Shown here: positions 61,229-64,000 of the stretch, piece by piece | Numbering within the stretch: the first letter of the stretch is position 1 | Layout: each line of letters starts with the position of its first letter | Origin: a virus | Direction: 5' to 3' (one strand) | IMG/VR virus record: IMGVR_UViG_3300042922_000643 | Span: 62,001-126,000 of that record | Length of the DNA: 64,000 nt | Notes under the pieces: model-generated | What the model was told of the DNA's origin: nothing | The model's database searches: none | Seen by the model: the letters and a program-made list of their open reading frames with translations, nothing else | Translations under genes and position numbers: made by a program

Positions 61229-64000
61229 AAAACGTGAACTTTTGCACAGTAGAAGTCTTCTTAACATCGAAACCTGAGTTGCGAACAAGGTTCTCTGCGG
61301 CAGGCTGGAACTTCGCAGCATTCGAGTATTTGCCAGGAACATACTCTATATTCCCTGATCTAGCCATTTCAGATTCCGTAGGCGCTACAGTAATCGGTTC
61401 GCTAAATAAGTAATATTCTTCACTGCCCAGATAATAAAACCCTGTCTGGATTGTCGGGAACCAGTTGTCTTTAGGAACTCTATCCTGTAAGGAGCCATTA
61501 GCATATCCTATACCTGAATCATAATCGATCCATGTCTTCACCCAAAGGTCATTATCCTCGATAATGTACTCTTTGTTTTTGATCTCTTCATCTTCTGCGC
61601 CTTCCCACTCTGACATCGAAGGAAGAGCTGCTCTGAAGTCCACACCTGGAGAGCATGTGCCTGTGAAGGCTTTAACGTCAGGAGATCTCCAAATTCGATC
61701 TACACCGCTTTCCTCTTGGTAGTCACAACCAATCGTAATTGTAACCTGCTTTGGTTTTAAGCATTTATAGGATACATAGTACGCTTCGCCGCTGTCAGGC
61801 TCTCGACTCATTCCTTCTGCATAAGACCAAGAGATATAGTTTCCACTAAGATCATAATCCACTCCGCTAATGTAGTTTGAAGCCTGTACTACATCCGTGG
61901 CCGAGTCCCATATCCCAATAACCTCAATGACTTTTGCATTATTCAAAAGATCTTTACCGTTCTCTAAGGAGCCGCGGATAATTTTCTCTTTTGTGATAAC
62001 GACTTCCTCTTCTAGAATCTTAAGCGTTCGAACAAAGACGCGATTGTCAGGGACAATAATATCCTTCTGTTTTACACTGTTATAAATAACATCTATCTGG
62101 TAAGGCTGAGCGGATACGATAGCTGCTGGATCGATTCTTGGGAGAATAATCCTAGCAGGAATAATAATTGTCTTTCCAATAGCGACTGGAGTGGTTAAAT
62201 CCCCATTTGCAGATCGCAAATCGTATTCATCGACTTGGAATAATGCAGCGATGCTTTCGTAGGTATCTCCGTTTTTTGTAACATACTTCATCTCGACAGA
62301 GTCTCCCGATTCTGGGGTGACGTGGGTTCGAATATAGTCACCACGAAGATCGTTAAGATTAACTGTGCCTGAATAGATTTTTTCTTCGGAAACCCAATCT
62401 ACAAGGCCCCAAGTCGAATCTATAGAAACGAGTACAATTACCTTATCACTGAAAGTATTTGGGTTCCCGTTAATGATTTTATTATGGGCAGAAATTTCTG
62501 TAACATTTGTTTTCGGTGTATTGATCTGTTCTGAACTCCAATACATGATAACATTATTATTAACCGTACCATTGTTGGGAGCTCCTGTCTCAGGATTGTA
62601 CCATCCAGACATGAGGAAGTATCGATATTCTTTGGTATCATCCAGGGATGGTGTGAAAGAAGGAAGAAGTTCCATCTCGTCACCTTGGTTGATTACAACA
62701 GAGCCACCGCCATACTGGAAATGTTTAAAGACACCTGTTGTGGTTGCGTCTTTCGGCGTTGTATCTACGTTAATTCTAGCCCAAATCCTATCGTTACGAG
62801 AACTGGTATAGTTTGGACGCGAGATAGATGGAGGCAAATTGTTAGTACTCTCTAGATAAAGAACGATATCTCTTGGACGCTCGGTTCTATCTTCAAGATA
62901 ATACAGAGGGGTTGTCGCTTCCGCTGGAGCTGTGAAGCTTAGTGTGCTCATATCAAGAATCATTTGTTCTCCTGTATTTAAATTATCTACAGCAGAGAAC
63001 TTGTATTTGTCTATGGATTTTCGTTCTTCATAGATTAAATTTGAAGTCAGCTGAATCGAGTCAACAACTGGCGTCGCCTTATCTACCCGTTTACTTAGGG
63101 AGATCTTAATCCGATAAGGCTTGTTTGCTACACGGCGACCAATCAAACTTCGATCTGATATATATTTGGGTTGATCAAGAGAAAGTAGCACGTTGTCTTG
63201 TTCATCAAGAAATTCATAAAGAATACGAACGCTCGATTCATCCAGAGGCATATAAGAAGTGTCATCCCAGCTTTCCCAATGGTCAATACGCAGATTAGGG
63301 TTTACGCTGGCGGGGTTAATTAAAGAGGTAATGATATACCCTTCATTAAATCCTTCCTTGATGCGTAGTCGATGTGTTGACTTTTTGTATGGAGCACTCA
63401 TTGCTGAATAGACCGTACTTGATGTTGTAGCCGCAGACCGACTACGTATAGTCAAGTTGGTTCCTGTTGGAACTGTAGATGTCCAGTCGATAGAAACTGT
63501 TTCTTTAAACGTGGTTCCTGTCGGGGTTGCGACATCAATCATGTTGATAGTCCCCGTCCAGCTACCATCTTCAGTACGATTGCTGGTGTCTCCAGCGTAT
63601 ACATCAAGTTCTTCTACGATTGGCGATTTATCATTATCAGAAGAAGCAAGCCATAGTCTGATCTTTACGTGATCCTTACCAGCATAGTTGGGAGAAGTAG
63701 CTGTTAGAGTATAGGCATCAGTACGTCCTGATATAGCTGTTTTTGTAAGTGGGATTTTAACATAAGAAGTATACGTTCCACCACTACCTGTTTTTGCTTG
63801 AATCTCAAGAGTAAACGCGCAGACCCGAGCTTGAATAGAACGAAGCTGCAAAGTCTTATTCGCTGCGTTATCACTTCCCAAGGAGATCTCAACAACCTGA
63901 TTGCCATAAGCCAACTCGTCAATTACATACTGCTTGTTAGTGATAGATACGCTCACACTTGAAAATGTGTAGTTAGTAATCACACTTGCTGTTCCAGGCT
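61227..64000 (-). CDS. Partial large tail/baseplate protein with LysM domain
   Basis: More than 918 residues; the frame stays open to the window edge (a GTG occurs at 63983 but has no ribosome site), so the true start lies outside. The visible part is beta-rich (CAFTLEIQAKTGSGGTYTSY), with sandwich domains across the first 550 residues, then a LysM module (GDTYESIAALFQVDEYDLRS, then PVAIGKTIIIPARI) at about 560-615 counted from 63983. The C-terminal 300 residues are beta-rich and end in RNSGFDVKKTSTVQKFTF. LysM binds peptidoglycan or chitin-like glycans; in phage baseplate or hub proteins it often occurs as a structural module. Confidence 0.78.
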   Translation of the reverse strand, partial: PGTASVITNYTFSSVSVSITNKQYVIDELAYGNQVVEISLGSDNAANKTLQLRSIQARVCAFTLEIQAKTGSGGTYTSYVKIPLTKTAISGRTDAYTLTATSPNYAGKDHVKIRLWLASSDNDKSPIVEELDVYAGDTSNRTEDGSWTGTINMIDVATPTGTTFKETVSIDWTSTVPTGTNLTIRSRSAATTSSTVYSAMSAPYKKSTHRLRIKEGFNEGYIITSLINPASVNPNLRIDHWESWDDTSYMPLDESSVRILYEFLDEQDNVLLSLDQPKYISDRSLIGRRVANKPYRIKISLSKRVDKATPVVDSIQLTSNLIYEERKSIDKYKFSAVDNLNTGEQMILDMSTLSFTAPAEATTPLYYLEDRTERPRDIVLYLESTNNLPPSISRPNYTSSRNDRIWARINVDTTPKDATTTGVFKHFQYGGGSVVINQGDEMELLPSFTPSLDDTKEYRYFLMSGWYNPETGAPNNGTVNNNVIMYWSSEQINTPKTNVTEISAHNKIINGNPNTFSDKVIVLVSIDSTWGLVDWVSEEKIYSGTVNLNDLRGDYIRTHVTPESGDSVEMKYVTKNGDTYESIAALFQVDEYDLRSANGDLTTPVAIGKTIIIPARIILPRIDPAAIVSAQPYQIDVIYNSVKQKDIIVPDNRVFVRTLKILEEEVVITKEKIIRGSLENGKDLLNNAKVIEVIGIWDSATDVVQASNYISGVDYDLSGNYISWSYAEGMSREPDSGEAYYVSYKCLKPKQVTITIGCDYQEESGVDRIWRSPDVKAFTGTCSPGVDFRAALPSMSEWEGAEDEEIKNKEYIIEDNDLWVKTWIDYDSGIGYANGSLQDRVPKDNWFPTIQTGFYYLGSEEYYLFSEPITVAPTESEMARSGNIEYVPGKYSNAAKFQPAAENLVRNSGFDVKKTSTVQKFTF

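Noticed and set aside
1-64000. Prophage or temperate module
   Set aside because: No integrase, excisionase, CI-like repressor, attachment repeat or host gene is present; the RHH protein alone does not indicate lysogeny.

Overview
The window reads as one continuous piece of a large, virulent-type tailed phage genome (Caudoviricetes) infecting a Gram-positive, probably Bacillales-like, host. Every gene I accept lies on the minus strand, so transcription runs from high to low coordinates. Genes are packed with short gaps or ATGA/TAATG overlaps. Strong GGAGG or GGGTGA Shine-Dalgarno sites precede almost all starts, and several starts are GTG or TTG. Rho-independent terminators, two good sigma-A-type promoters and an amidase endolysin without a signal peptide also fit a Bacillota phage. 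The DNA is AT-rich. I see no tRNA, rRNA, CRISPR array, IS element, integrase, reverse transcriptase or host housekeeping gene.

In transcription order: (1) 64000-13967, about 50 kb and roughly 16,000 residues of virion proteins, nearly all tail or fibre/baseplate-like. It includes proteins of 2975, 2055, 1526, 1294 and 1044 residues. They carry LamG/concanavalin-like folds, fibronectin III, carbohydrate-binding jelly rolls, two pectate-lyase-type beta-helices, LysM, a beta-propeller, a TIM-barrel resembling spherulin-4-type hydrolases and long decapeptide repeats. At its downstream end sits a paralogous set of discoidin-like proteins (13967-23146). (2) 13945-10472, a lysis cassette: holin-like protein, polytopic membrane protein, amidase, second membrane protein, LLH-holin-like protein and a patatin-like phospholipase, closed by a UUCG-loop terminator. 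(3) 10397-6132, a replication/recombination block opened by a small ribbon-helix-helix regulator: Rad52-type annealing protein, an unknown protein, an archaeo-eukaryotic-type primase with a PriCT-like tail, a small helical protein and a DnaB-like helicase. (4) 6092-1, an accessory block: three small proteins, a GH26 beta-mannanase with a PA14 domain, a vWA (MIDAS) protein with small partners, a PIN-PhoH ATPase and a zinc-ribbon protein.

Together the genes suggest a phage that invests heavily in binding and degrading surface polysaccharide. It has many fibres and depolymerase-like domains on the particle, plus a separate mannanase that lacks tail-attachment features and may be released at lysis. 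Four of the wider gaps in the tail block share a promoter-like element (TTGnnn, 16-17 bases, with GG just before TTAnnA). This may be the late promoter of this phage.

No gene-free stretch exceeds about 165 bases. The largest gap (1533-1697) holds a terminator and a promoter. Family assignments come from reading motifs by eye, without database searches. Coordinates of domains inside the giant proteins are approximate.
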